64,000 nucleotides of DNA from assembly GCF_900142205.1 (NCBI RefSeq), contig NZ_FRAA01000005.1:124001-188000 (forward strand). Direction: 5' to 3'. Origin of the DNA: Reichenbachiella agariperforans. GTDB lineage: Bacteria > Bacteroidota > Bacteroidia > Cytophagales > Cyclobacteriaceae. Numbering within the stretch: position 1 is the stretch's first letter; each line of letters opens with the position of its first letter. The notes beneath the pieces are model-generated. The model saw only the letters and a program-made list of their open reading frames with translations, had not been told where the DNA came from and made no database searches. The position numbers were made by a program, and so were the translations under genes. Of this stretch, positions 1-14,400 are shown in pieces.

Positions 1-65
1 AAGTCTTTGAGAAAGCCCTTCTTAGGAGCGTTTCCACAGTCTGGGGTTATAGTTATTTTAGTCAT
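1..65 (-). CDS. NTF2-like family protein, N-terminal fragment (runs off window)
   Basis: An ATG at 65 opens a frame that stays open to base 1 and starts MTKITITPDCGNAPKKGFLK. The opening pattern resembles small NTF2/SnoaL-like proteins of Bacteroidota, recalled from the family rather than searched. Only 21 codons are inside the window, so no fold or function can be confirmed. It starts 17 bases after the stop of the VOC gene on the same strand, which suggests a shared transcript. Confidence 0.5.
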   Translation of the reverse strand, partial: MTKITITPDCGNAPKKGFLKD

Positions 66-82
66 TGTATCAATAGTTTTCA

Positions 83-469
83 TCAATGATCGCTCATGTA
101 TAAAAGATTCCACCGGTGCCCATCTAGATCAGCAAAGGCACAGCCGTACATCCATCCTTGAATATCAGCCGGCGGTGAAAATATTTCACCGCCTAGCGCT
201 GCTACTTTCACAGCCATATCATCTACATATTCCTTGTCTGGTGCCCCTACCGAGATGAGAACTTCCGTACTCTTAGTGGTATCTGTGATGGTTTGTATAG
301 CATATTTTTCGAACTGTGCGTGAGTCACCATCATGACAGGCACACCTCCGATTCTGAACCCAATCATGTCAGGAGCATCACGCAAGGCTTCAAAGCCTAA
401 CTCACTAAAAAAGGCTTTCGTTTTCTCTAGGTCTTTTACCGGCAAGTTGAGCCACAAATCTTGTTTCAT
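83..469 (-). CDS. VOC/glyoxalase-fold protein
   Basis: This 128-residue protein has the size and layout of a single-unit vicinal-oxygen-chelate protein. The start LWLNLPVKDLEKTKAFFSEL is typical of the family's first beta-alpha unit, and DLDGHRWNLLYM near the C-terminus is the usual last strand with a potential metal-ligand position. Related proteins include lactoylglutathione-lyase-like enzymes and antibiotic-binding proteins, but the substrate cannot be told from sequence. It lies head-to-head with the GlxA-type regulator and is followed at 17 bases by an NTF2-like gene. Such small VOC/NTF2 groups often sit in stress or detoxification units; that role here is inference. Confidence 0.82.
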   Translation of the reverse strand: MKQDLWLNLPVKDLEKTKAFFSELGFEALRDAPDMIGFRIGGVPVMMVTHAQFEKYAIQTITDTTKSTEVLISVGAPDKEYVDDMAVKVAALGGEIFSPPADIQGWMYGCAFADLDGHRWNLLYMSDH

Positions 470-583
470 CTTTTATTGGTTTTTGATTGTATCAAAGCTC
501 ATAAAAATCATATTCAAACACGCAGTGTCAATACGACATTGTAAGGGGTTGATCACGACAAGGTTAATTCGTAGCTTGCTCAT
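470..583. other. Divergent promoter region, VOC gene / GlxA-type regulator
   Basis: The 114 bases between two divergent start codons must hold promoters for both genes. No convincing TAnnTTTG box was found on either strand. TTTTGATTGTATCAAAG around 480-497 contains a short inverted repeat (TTTGAT/ATCAAA) that could be an operator for the neighbouring regulator, but it is too short to claim. Confidence 0.35.
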
Positions 584-1576
584 ATGAAACACATCTCCAT
601 TCTCGTACCCGAAGGGGACACTAGCCTCAGCAACCTAGAAGCTACCCACAAGATGTTTACGATGGCCAATGGCCATTTGGAACGCACAGGGCAATGCCCT
701 CTCTTTGATGTGCACTTGGTCGGTCAGACCAAGGAAAGTCAAATCAGCAACGGTATATTCAGTATAAAGCCAGACCTAACGATCAACGAAGTGGATCATA
801 CTGACCTCATCATCATCCCCGCCATTCATGGGGATATTCGTACGGTTTTGAAGCTCAACCAGGCTTTCGTCCCTTGGATCATCGATCAGTATCAAAAAGG
901 ATCTGAAGTAGCAAGTCTCTGCATCGGAGCTTTCTTACTGGCCCAAACGGGGCTTTTGGATGGAAAAAACTGTGCGACGCACTGGCTGATGACGCGGGAG
1001 TTTCGAGAGATGTACCCTGATATCAATCTCGTGGATGATAAAATCATCACCGACCAACAGGGTGTCTACACGAGTGGTGGCGCTTACTCCTCATTGAACC
1101 TCAACCTCTACCTCATCGAGAAATTTGTCGGTAGAGACATGGCAGTACTCTCTTCCAAAATATTCGAAATCGACATCAACCGACACAGCCAATCCCCCTT
1201 CATTATCTTCAAAGGACAAAAGGATCATGACGATGATGTCGTAAAGAAAGCACAAGAATATCTGGAAACCCATTATGCTGAGAAAGTGATAATGGACGAA
1301 CTCTGTGAGCGTTTCGCTGTAAGCCGAAGAACCTTTGAACGAAGGTTTAAAAAAGCGACCACAAACACAGTCGTCGAATATATGCAGCGCATACGAGTCG
1401 AGGCGGCCAAAAGAGACTTAGAAATAGGCAAAAAGAATGTCACCGAGGTGATGTACAACACAGGCTACAATGACGCCAAGGCTTTTAGAGAGGTATTTAA
1501 GAAACACGTAGGAATCAGTCCATTAGAGTACCGGCAGAAGTACATGAGAGGATATGCAGAGCAAAATCATTCATAA
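584..1576 (+). CDS. GlxA-family transcriptional regulator (DJ-1/PfpI domain plus AraC HTH)
   Basis: The 330-residue protein has an N-terminal DJ-1/PfpI class-I amidotransferase-like domain (about residues 1-190). A Cys nucleophile position sits in SLCIGAFLLAQTGLLDG, and ATHWLM is the conserved strand after it. An AraC/XylS DNA-binding domain follows (about 215-320), with two helix-turn-helices visible in ELCERFAVSRRTFERRFKK and VMYNTGYNDAKAFREVFKK. This is the GlxA architecture, in which the first domain probably senses a small molecule. It is transcribed away from the VOC gene and may control it; that is inferred from position alone. The stop is TAA at 1574-1576, and the same frame then stays open for a further 36 codons. 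Confidence 0.9.
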   Translation: MKHISILVPEGDTSLSNLEATHKMFTMANGHLERTGQCPLFDVHLVGQTKESQISNGIFSIKPDLTINEVDHTDLIIIPAIHGDIRTVLKLNQAFVPWIIDQYQKGSEVASLCIGAFLLAQTGLLDGKNCATHWLMTREFREMYPDINLVDDKIITDQQGVYTSGGAYSSLNLNLYLIEKFVGRDMAVLSSKIFEIDINRHSQSPFIIFKGQKDHDDDVVKKAQEYLETHYAEKVIMDELCERFAVSRRTFERRFKKATTNTVVEYMQRIRVEAAKRDLEIGKKNVTEVMYNTGYNDAKAFREVFKKHVGISPLEYRQKYMRGYAEQNHS

Positions 1577-1687
1577 TATGATTCAGCTATAGATACAGTC
1601 GAAGCTACTCAAGCCAGCAACGCAAGTGATGCGGAAACTTATCCTATCGAACCATTCGATAACAATGCCAACGCAATCACCTATTAG
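1577..1687 (+). pseudogene. Open stretch after the GlxA-type stop, possible C-terminal gene remnant
   Basis: Directly after the TAA at 1574-1576 the same frame continues for 36 codons to a TAG at 1685-1687. It reads YDSAIDTVEATQASNASD and ends in DNNANAITY. It has no start codon of its own. The acidic, Asn/Ala-rich composition looks like coding sequence rather than random intergenic DNA. It could be the tail of a lost gene or a read-through extension of the regulator. Neither is demonstrated. Confidence 0.3.
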
Positions 1688-1711
1688 AAAATATTCAAAA
1701 TACCACAAAAA

Positions 1712-1740
1712 AATAGGCCGCAATTGTATTGCGGCCTATT
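1712..1740. terminator. Bidirectional intrinsic terminator
   Basis: A perfect 12-bp stem (AATAGGCCGCAA at 1712-1723, its complement at 1729-1740) has a 5-base loop. An A-run lies before it, which serves as a U-tract for the minus-strand transcript, and a T-rich tail follows. It sits between the convergent regulator gene and the GH43 gene at 1780, so it probably ends transcription from both sides, including the whole PUL operon. Confidence 0.85.
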
Positions 1741-1779
1741 CATTCTCTTTATCCTAAGCTGTCAGGTTTGTTTCCTCCC

Positions 1780-2775
1780 TTAAAAGGCCACTACCCCCGC
1801 ATTCGCCTTTACCGTTTTCATCTGACCCACTGGATCAAAATTCAAGCTGTCGATGGCTAGCTCTCTGAGTAGTGTGCCGTTATTGTCCCGAATGCGGTGA
1901 TAGAGGATGTAATCTTGCCCTCCCTGTTGGAATACCGTGTGATGACCAGGCCCCAAAGTAGTAGAGTCTACGCTCGTGGATACAATAGGACTGCTCTCCT
2001 CTTCGACCCACGGTCCATAGGGTGTATCACCTACTGCGCTTCTGATCATATAGGTGCGATCCACACATTTGCCCTGAGAGTACATGAGGTGGTACTTGCC
2101 ATCCTTCTTGAGCATGTAGGGCGCTTCGAAGTAGTTAGGTGGCGTCACGTCTCTAATCTCTGCAGCATCAAAGGTCACCATATCCTCCGCCAGCGGCACC
2201 ACAAAGCAATGTCCATTCTCCCAATTGAGTCCCGATCCCCAGTAGAGATAGGCCTGTCCATCTGTATCGACGAAGGCTTCTGCATCGATCATGTGATATT
2301 CTGGAAACATATCTCCTTTGATCAACGGCGTACCATCCTCTTTGGCATTGCGCCATGGTCCGAGTGGTCGATCACTCTCTCCTACCCAGATTTCGTTGTG
2401 CACGGTGACATACATGTAGAAACGACCGTCTTTGCCCTGAGTCACTCCTGGTGCCCACACGCGATCACGACCCGAAGTAGGGCTGCTACAATCCGTCAGG
2501 TTTGGCCACTGGATGTGCTTGCGCTCCCAGTGCAAAAAATCATCGGACTCCAAGACGACCAACTCCTCGCCTCCCCAGGGATCGACCGTCGCATAGATGT
2601 AATACTTCCCTTCGTATTGCACGATAGAAGGGTCGGCACAGGCAATCTCCGAGATGGGATTAGCAATTCGCTTTTCATTCTTAACTTCATCTCCCTTCTT
2701 TTGACAAGAAAGAATAGATCCCATGAGTGTCAAAAGAAAGAATGATGTAAATGTGGTAATTGTGATTGCTTTCAT
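1780..2775 (-). CDS. GH43 glycoside hydrolase, lipoprotein
   Basis: This 331-residue five-bladed-propeller glycosidase starts with a lipoprotein signal (lipobox ILSC, Cys about 24), so it is probably anchored to a membrane. The GH43 catalytic triad is visible: Asp48 in ADPSIV (base), Asp164 in HMIDAEAF (pKa modulator) and Glu217 in NYFEAPYM (acid). Members act on arabinosides, xylosides or galactans, and the subfamily cannot be set by eye. It is the last gene of the minus-strand PUL, 13 bases after the two-domain GH43 gene. By context it removes side-chain or terminal sugars of the PUL substrate. Confidence 0.9.
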   Translation of the reverse strand: MKAITITTFTSFFLLTLMGSILSCQKKGDEVKNEKRIANPISEIACADPSIVQYEGKYYIYATVDPWGGEELVVLESDDFLHWERKHIQWPNLTDCSSPTSGRDRVWAPGVTQGKDGRFYMYVTVHNEIWVGESDRPLGPWRNAKEDGTPLIKGDMFPEYHMIDAEAFVDTDGQAYLYWGSGLNWENGHCFVVPLAEDMVTFDAAEIRDVTPPNYFEAPYMLKKDGKYHLMYSQGKCVDRTYMIRSAVGDTPYGPWVEEESSPIVSTSVDSTTLGPGHHTVFQQGGQDYILYHRIRDNNGTLLRELAIDSLNFDPVGQMKTVKANAGVVAF

Positions 2776-2788
2776 AGGGTATGATTAG

Positions 2789-4927
2789 TTATTTGATAGG
2801 CTCGATGCCTTTCAGCGTAGGCGTCACTTGAGTGATTTTCCCTTCCGAGTCAAACTCCATCGCATCTATACATACCTCCCTGTGAAAACCAGCAGCTCCT
2901 CCCATTTTCTTTCCATTGGGGCGATTGAATCGGTGGTAGACGATGTACCACTCGTCTTTGCCCGGTACATGAATCACCGAGTTGTGTCCTGTCGCATAGA
3001 TTTCGTTTGCCTCGTCTTTTTGGATCACTAGGTTGTCTTTCGAGAAGTTAAGCGGGCCCAATGGTGAGTCAGCAGTCGCATAGCGCACACGATAGTTTGG
3101 ACTCCTCGTATCGTCCTCAGACCAAAGAAAATAGTACTTCCCCTCTCTGTAAAACACCTCTGCTCCCTCTCTGAAGGTCTCGTCAGGGGTCATCACTTGC
3201 ACGGTCGATCGATCGACCGACACCATGTCCTCGTTCAACTCCACTACAGCTAGGTATCCATTGCCCCAATAGAGGTAGGTCTTCCCTGACACAGGATCGG
3301 CAAACACGTCGGGATCAATCTCCTGACCTCCATCCACACCCTCTGGTTTGAAATCAATCAATGGCTGACCTGAATCTACAAAAGGCCCTGACGGGGAATC
3401 CGAAACCGCCACGCCGATGCGCTGTGCTGCGGTGAAATAGTAGTAATATTTGTAACTGCCATCCTTTTGCTTCTTTTCTATCGCCGTAGGTGCCCAAGCG
3501 TTGCGATCCGTCCATGACACGTCTTTTTTCAAGTCTACAATCACACCTTCGTTCGTCCAATGTACCAAGTCAGGTGACGAAAAGGTCTCAAAGTAACTCC
3601 CAGACCAACCATTGAAACCATCGGAAGTTGGGTAGAGATAATACGCCCCTTCTTTCTCTGAATATATAATCTCTGGATCTGCATAGTAGCCCTCTAGCAC
3701 TGGATTGTGATCTACGCTTAGACTCACTGCGTAAGTCTTGCTTTTCCCATCCGCTAGAGAGAATGTATAGTTCACTGCCCCCTTGCTAAAATCTTGCGGT
3801 CCGGTAGTCTCCATTTTCACCCATGGCACCACCTCAAATGCGGGATCGAAAGAGGCTGCATTCACTTCGTCTTGGATCGGCAAGTAAATCGTGGCATTCT
3901 CCTCATCCACGACTACATTCATGGCTTTGACCCCTTCGCCAGTAGCAGATTGAATCGCTCCGTCCAAACCTCCCCATTTGTTGATCAAAGCTCGTTTTTC
4001 TGCGGCTGTGATAGGAATCACAGTACCATGTCGGGGATGAAAATTCATAGATACATCCTCATCGATCACCCGAAAGTTCTCCAAGTCCGTCGATTCACAG
4101 AATTGATACTTGCCCGATGTGTACATATCGTACATCAGGATGTACTTGTCCGTGTCAATCAATGGAAAAACACCTGACCCCTCTACAGGAGAGTCTGTCT
4201 GATCCATGTATTCTGTCCCGACGACATAGCCTTCGTTGATTTTGTCTGATACTGCTTTGAGTATCCCTTTGGCTCCTTCTTCTTCATTCTTGAAGAACAT
4301 GTGGTACTTGCCCTGATGATAGATGATGTCCCCATCGATGCACGCCCCTGTTTTAAATAGGAGTTGTTTGGGTTCGGCTTCCAACCCTGTAAAATCTTCG
4401 TTGGCATAGGCATAGTAGATGATATCCGCATCATAGTTGTGACGCATAGACCAGTAGATCATGTACTTACCGTTGGCTTGGTCATAGATCGTCTGTGGTG
4501 CCCACACACGGTTCACCGCTCCAAAGTTCTCCGGATAGGTCTTAGGGATATCTATGACGGTATGTGTCCAATTGATCAAATCCGCTGACTTCATCAACAC
4601 CATGGCGGTGTTTTCCCAACCCATCTCAGGGACGTATAGATCGGTGACAACCATATAGAAAAATCCGTCTTCCCCTCGCAAAATATGTGGATCGCGCACA
4701 CCTCCAGAGACACTGATATCCTTGGAGTCTACGATAGGCTGGTTGCCCTTCAAGGCATAATAGTTAAAGCCGTTTTCACTCAAAGCATAGTGAATGGACT
4801 CCTCTCCTGGACCATTTCCTACGAAATAAGTAAACAAATAAGCGTCGTATTTCGGGTTGTTTTGGCATGAGCCAAAAATCAAGATAGCCAAACAGCCCAG
4901 TACAGTTTCTTTCAAATATTTAAACAT
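2789..4927 (-). CDS. Two-domain GH43 protein, lipoprotein
   Basis: Two GH43-like propellers lie in tandem. The first (about residues 60-330) carries VRDPHI, IDGDIIYH and PVEGSGVFPL. The second (about 400-710) carries YYADPEIIYS, IDPDVFADP and REGAEVFYR. Each set holds the base Asp, modulator Asp and acid Glu positions, so both sites look intact. The start is placed at the ATG at 4927 because it gives a clean lipoprotein signal (lipobox FGSC); an upstream in-frame ATG at 4969 would add 14 residues and overlap the GH30 gene. From 4927 the gap to GH30 is 26 bases. Two sites in one chain suggest processing of a branched glycan, perhaps with different linkage preferences; this is inference. Confidence 0.88.
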   Translation of the reverse strand: MFKYLKETVLGCLAILIFGSCQNNPKYDAYLFTYFVGNGPGEESIHYALSENGFNYYALKGNQPIVDSKDISVSGGVRDPHILRGEDGFFYMVVTDLYVPEMGWENTAMVLMKSADLINWTHTVIDIPKTYPENFGAVNRVWAPQTIYDQANGKYMIYWSMRHNYDADIIYYAYANEDFTGLEAEPKQLLFKTGACIDGDIIYHQGKYHMFFKNEEEGAKGILKAVSDKINEGYVVGTEYMDQTDSPVEGSGVFPLIDTDKYILMYDMYTSGKYQFCESTDLENFRVIDEDVSMNFHPRHGTVIPITAAEKRALINKWGGLDGAIQSATGEGVKAMNVVVDEENATIYLPIQDEVNAASFDPAFEVVPWVKMETTGPQDFSKGAVNYTFSLADGKSKTYAVSLSVDHNPVLEGYYADPEIIYSEKEGAYYLYPTSDGFNGWSGSYFETFSSPDLVHWTNEGVIVDLKKDVSWTDRNAWAPTAIEKKQKDGSYKYYYYFTAAQRIGVAVSDSPSGPFVDSGQPLIDFKPEGVDGGQEIDPDVFADPVSGKTYLYWGNGYLAVVELNEDMVSVDRSTVQVMTPDETFREGAEVFYREGKYYFLWSEDDTRSPNYRVRYATADSPLGPLNFSKDNLVIQKDEANEIYATGHNSVIHVPGKDEWYIVYHRFNRPNGKKMGGAAGFHREVCIDAMEFDSEGKITQVTPTLKGIEPIK

Positions 4928-4953
4928 GCTTTTGTCGTTGTAATAGTTACAGT

Positions 4954-9680
<4,727 letters not shown>

Positions 9681-9800
9681 TCAATTTCTTCTTACAGGTA
9701 GGTTGATCTTTTGTGTTTATTGCTGCTTCCGAATCCATGCTATACTGGACCAACAGTAGTAATTCTTTCTTAAAAAAACCTTTTTTCTGTGCTATTAGAA

Positions 9801-9831
9801 AAGAATCTCCCTCAGAAAGAGGGAGATTCTT
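9801..9831 (-). terminator. Hairpin between susD and the GH2 gene
   Basis: A perfect 13-bp stem (AAGAATCTCCCTC at 9801-9813 and its complement at 9819-9831) closes a 5-base loop. It lies just after the susD stop on the minus strand. It may end or reduce transcription, making susC/susD more abundant than the downstream enzymes, or protect the susCD transcript 3' end. Confidence 0.7.
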
Positions 9832-9843
9832 TTACTCTTCCAA

Positions 9844-11403
9844 TTAATACCCTGGATTTTGCGGTCTCAAATTCTCATTGTTTTGAATCTCTCTTGAAGG
9901 AAGAGGCCACAACCAGCCTTTTTCCGCATCAAAAACTCTTTCTGAAGTCGTTACTTCTTGAAACTCCCAAGTAGATGGATCAGATGGGTCTGACAATTTG
10001 GACTTATCATATCCAATGACATTGTGAACCAAAGATTCGTCCTTCCATCTCAACATGTCCAAATAGCGAAGACCTTCTATCGCAAACTCTACGCGACGTT
10101 CGTGACGAACAACCTCTTTTAACTCATCAGCTGTTAATGCTGCTCCTTCTACGTCTTCCACTTTTGGCATGCTGACTCTAGCTCTCACTTCATTGATGAG
10201 GTCATAAACCTCTTGAGAAGTACTTCCAGATTCAACCAATGCTTCTGCTTTCATCAGTAACACATCGGCATAGCGCATCGTGATCGTATTGATCCCACAG
10301 TTGTTTCGATTCGAGTTATTTAGATCGGCATATTTTCGTGGTCTCACACCTGTCAAGGTACCGTCATTGTTGGGAATCAAAGTTCTATCTGGCCCCATGT
10401 CGGTACCTGGCAAAACGATAGTAGCAGCCAATCGAGGGTCTCTGTTCACATATGGATCTTGAGCATCATATCCAGCACCAGCATCGTCGATTGATAAACC
10501 ACTCTGCATGTAATAGTCATTGATCAGGTCTACACTTATATTAGGTGTAGGCCACTCCACGAAGGATAGCGATGAACTCGGCCAAGGTTGCTCGTTCAAA
10601 TTTTGCATATATTGAATATCAAATATGACTTCAATATTGTTTTCGTTCTCTTCAGTGAACAGCCCTTCATAATCACTGAACAAATCATAAACACCTAGGT
10701 CAATCACCTCTTGCGCTGCATCTGCTGCTTCATCCCACATTTCATTGTAGAGATAAAATCTAGCCTTGTATGCCAATGCTGCACCAGCAGTTGCACGACC
10801 TAAATCAGTAACTGAATATGAAGTTGGTAAATTTGCTGCTGCAAAGTCTAAGTCTTCTATGACAGCTGTCAACACCTCACTTTTCGGTGTGCGTGACACC
10901 ATTGCTTCATCAATTGATTGAACCTCAAGAATCAAAGGAACATCTCCATAGAAATGAATCAAGTCACCATACATATAGGCTCTCAAAAACCGAGCTTCAC
11001 CAGCCATTTGAATTTTGAACTCTTCAGAACCAGGTGCCTCTTCAAGATTAGCTAAAAAAGTATTTACTCTCACAATCAATTGATACGCTCGCGCCCATTT
11101 GGCATCTGCAGCCCAGCTACTGCTGTTTTGCTGCCATTCACCAAATTCACGAGAGCCCTGCCAAGCATCCTGACAAAAAGCATCATCTGACATGAAATCA
11201 AACTGGAACCAATGGATTGGGGTTTCATATTGTTTAATAGTCTCATATACCCCAACTAAACCAATCTCCACCTCTTCTTCGTTTTGATAAAAGGTATCTT
11301 GGGACAATCTGTCCTGAGGACTTTTATCCAAAATGTCATCGGTACAACCAAGAACAAAAAGGATGGAAAAAAGAATTGATATTATATTTATAGTTTTCAT
11401 CAT
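9844..11403 (-). CDS. susD: SusD/RagB-type glycan-binding lipoprotein
   Basis: The 519-residue protein starts with a lipoprotein signal (lipobox VLGC) followed by DILDKSPQDRLSQDTFYQNEE, the usual SusD N-terminus. The tetratricopeptide-rich body is followed by the typical ending, with LWPLPSREIQNNENLRPQNPGY matching the family C-terminal pattern. It should sit on the outer face of the outer membrane as the lid on the SusC transporter and bind the incoming glycan. The gene begins 8 bases after the susC stop. An alternative start three bases downstream makes no difference to the product. Confidence 0.95.
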   Translation of the reverse strand: MMKTINIISILFSILFVLGCTDDILDKSPQDRLSQDTFYQNEEEVEIGLVGVYETIKQYETPIHWFQFDFMSDDAFCQDAWQGSREFGEWQQNSSSWAADAKWARAYQLIVRVNTFLANLEEAPGSEEFKIQMAGEARFLRAYMYGDLIHFYGDVPLILEVQSIDEAMVSRTPKSEVLTAVIEDLDFAAANLPTSYSVTDLGRATAGAALAYKARFYLYNEMWDEAADAAQEVIDLGVYDLFSDYEGLFTEENENNIEVIFDIQYMQNLNEQPWPSSSLSFVEWPTPNISVDLINDYYMQSGLSIDDAGAGYDAQDPYVNRDPRLAATIVLPGTDMGPDRTLIPNNDGTLTGVRPRKYADLNNSNRNNCGINTITMRYADVLLMKAEALVESGSTSQEVYDLINEVRARVSMPKVEDVEGAALTADELKEVVRHERRVEFAIEGLRYLDMLRWKDESLVHNVIGYDKSKLSDPSDPSTWEFQEVTTSERVFDAEKGWLWPLPSREIQNNENLRPQNPGY

Positions 11404-11411
11404 TTCAGTCT

Positions 11412-14400
11412 TTAAAATTTCACATTTAACCCTGCTGTCATGACCCTTACTTGAGGGTAAGCTTGCGCTCTGGTCTCTCCTACTGTTTGCTCAGGATCAA
11501 ACCCTTTGTAATTGGTGATGGTAAAGGCATTTTGAATGTTCCCAAATATTCTGAGAGAACTCACACCAATTTTGGACAATACTCGATCAGGAAGAGTATA
11601 TCCTATCTCCAAATTCTTCAACCTGAGATAAGAAGCATCCTCCATGTAGAAAGTAGATGCCATAGAAGTCCTGTTATTGTCAAGCGTAACTCTTGGGTAT
11701 TCATTCGTTGGGTTTTCTGGTGTCCAACGATCCATCCACCATGATCCCATGTTGGAAACTGAACCGCTAAAAGGTTGTGCAATTTCCACAGAAGTATATC
11801 CTTCGATTCCCTGTACCCCTTGAAAGAATATTCCCAAGTCAAAGCCTTTCCATTTGGCATTTAATTGCAAAGAATAAGCAAAATCTGGGTACTGATCTCC
11901 AATTACTTTTCGGTCATCCTCCATGGTCACTACATTGTCACCACTCTGATCCTTAAACTTCAAATCACCTGGCTGAGCGTTAAAATTTGCCACAGAGACC
12001 ACATCATCTTTCAAGACATAGTTTCTATCTTCATAAGGCACAGAAGTATCACTATTATTTTGCCAAGTGAAATCATCTATTTGATAAAGTCCATCCTTTT
12101 CATATCCGTACAATGAATTGACTGCCGATCCTTCAACCAATGCTGTTGCACCATTGATGATAGGGCTTCTACCATACAGATCCGTAATTTCATTTTTGAT
12201 ATGAGCAAGTGTCACTGTAGAACTAAAGCTGAAATCTTTGTTTACCGTTTTTCGGTAAGTTCCTGCGAATTCAATTCCTTTGTTTACGACCTCTCCTACA
12301 TTTTGAAATGGTGAAGCAAGGTTACCAAGCGTGAGGGGTATTGGAAGCTGCATCAAAATATCGCTGGTCTTCTTATCGAAATAATCGATAGTCAAATCAA
12401 TATTTTGATTGATCGTAATATCTGTCCCGAAGTTTGTTTGCGTGGTTGTTTCCCACGTAGTCTCCTTGACAACAAGACTGGAAACAGCCACGCCAGAGTT
12501 AAGTAAGCCTCCAAAACTATAATTAGCATTAGATAATGTTTTACTAGCAGCATAATAGTTTGGAATATTTTGATTTCCTAACTTGCCCCATGAAGCACGA
12601 ACCTTGAATTGATCTAACCAAGTAAGTCCTGATAAAAATTTCTCTTCAGACAAAATCCACCCTGCAGAAAAAGAAGGAAATGTCCCCCACTTGTATCCAT
12701 CAGCAAACCTGGAAGAACCATCTCTTCGGATATTTGCTTCAAATAGATACTTTCCATCGAACACATAGTTGATACGACCAAATACAGACTGCAAACCAAG
12801 ATCCCATGCGCCTGAATTATTTGTCATAGTACCACCATCTCCTAAATTGAGGTATCTTTGTGAATTGTTTAGAAAACCTTTTCTGTACGCATCGTTCCAC
12901 TGATAGCTAAACTCTTCTTCTTGATAACCAGCCAACAATTTGATTTCATGCTTATTGAAAGTTTTATGGTATTTCAACAAGGATGTAAATATGGTTTGAT
13001 TATCCCTATAATCGTTCTCTCTAAGATCGGAAGTCAAGGTTCTAGTACTACCATCAAGATTGGCCAAGAGTACATTGGCATTGAATGAATTCGTATTCTC
13101 ATTGGTTACATTGAAACCACCAGTAACTTGAGCAGATAACCCATCAAATATTTCATATTCAGCCTCTACTTGTCCCTTAAATGTATACCGCTCGACTCTT
13201 CGTGTACTTCCTTCCTCGATTTCACCAAAAATATTTCTTTCGCCATTGACAGCCACCCATTGACCTTGTTCATTTTTCAAAGGCCAAACAGGAGAATTGG
13301 TCGCATATAGCTTGGCTCCCCACTCGTCTGTAGGTTCGTTTTTCACGCCCCTATTTCCTGACATCCTTGTAGTCAAACGGAGCTTGTTGTCTTTAAGTAA
13401 ATAGGCATCAACGTTGGTTCGAAAGTCAACTTTCTTATAATCAGTTGCTTTCAGTATCCCTTCTTGGTCGAGATACCCCGCCATAAATGCCACATTAACT
13501 CTATCACTGCCACCTGAAAGATTAAATCGATGATTCTGAATTTTGGCTTTATCATAATACACATCAAAATAATCTATACTCGGGTACATTGGATCTGTAC
13601 CTGCAGCATACAGATCGATATCTGCTTGACTGTACCTTGGCACCAACCCCGAATTAATTGAAGCCTCGTTGTGCAAAGTAGTGTACTGCTCTGAGTTGAG
13701 TACATCAGGGAGAGAAGTAGCTTCTTGAATTCCAAAATAATTATTATAAGAAAGAGAAATTCCATTCTTAGAACCCTTTTTGGTAGTAATTACAATCACA
13801 CCATTAGCAGCCCTATTGCCATAAATGGCTGCCGAAGAGGCATCCTTGAGCACTGACATAGATTCTATATCCTGAGGATTCACATCATTGATGTTGGATG
13901 GAAAGCCATCTACCAAGACCAAAGGATCATTGTTATTAAGTGTACCAACACCTCTAATGTTAATCACTGCATTGTCCCCTCCTGGCTTACCCGAATTTTG
14001 GAGCACATATACACCTGCCACTTTCCCTTGCAAGGCAGCACTAGAACTGGTCACAGGACGTGAATCCATATCTGCTAAATCTGGAGCGCTCACAGCACCT
14101 GTAAGGTTTTCCTTTTTCTGAATTCCGTACCCGATCACCACGACATCCTCTAGACTAGTCATGTCCAATTCTAGATTTACATCTAAAACAGATCGACCAC
14201 CTACAGTAACTTCCTGAGTTTCATAACCCAAGAAGGAAACAACCAATACGGCATCTTCTGATACCGTCACATAAAACTTACCATCCAAATTCGTCACTGT
14301 GCCGTTGGTTGTGCCACGTTCTACCACAGTCGCACCAGGCAGAGGCTGTCCCATTTCATCAAATACGACACCCGAGACTGTCAAATCGGCTATCCCTGCA

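Noticed and set aside
1897-2745. 282-codon open frame opposite the GH43 gene
   Set aside because: It is the antisense shadow of a gene with intact GH43 catalytic residues and has no recognisable domain of its own.
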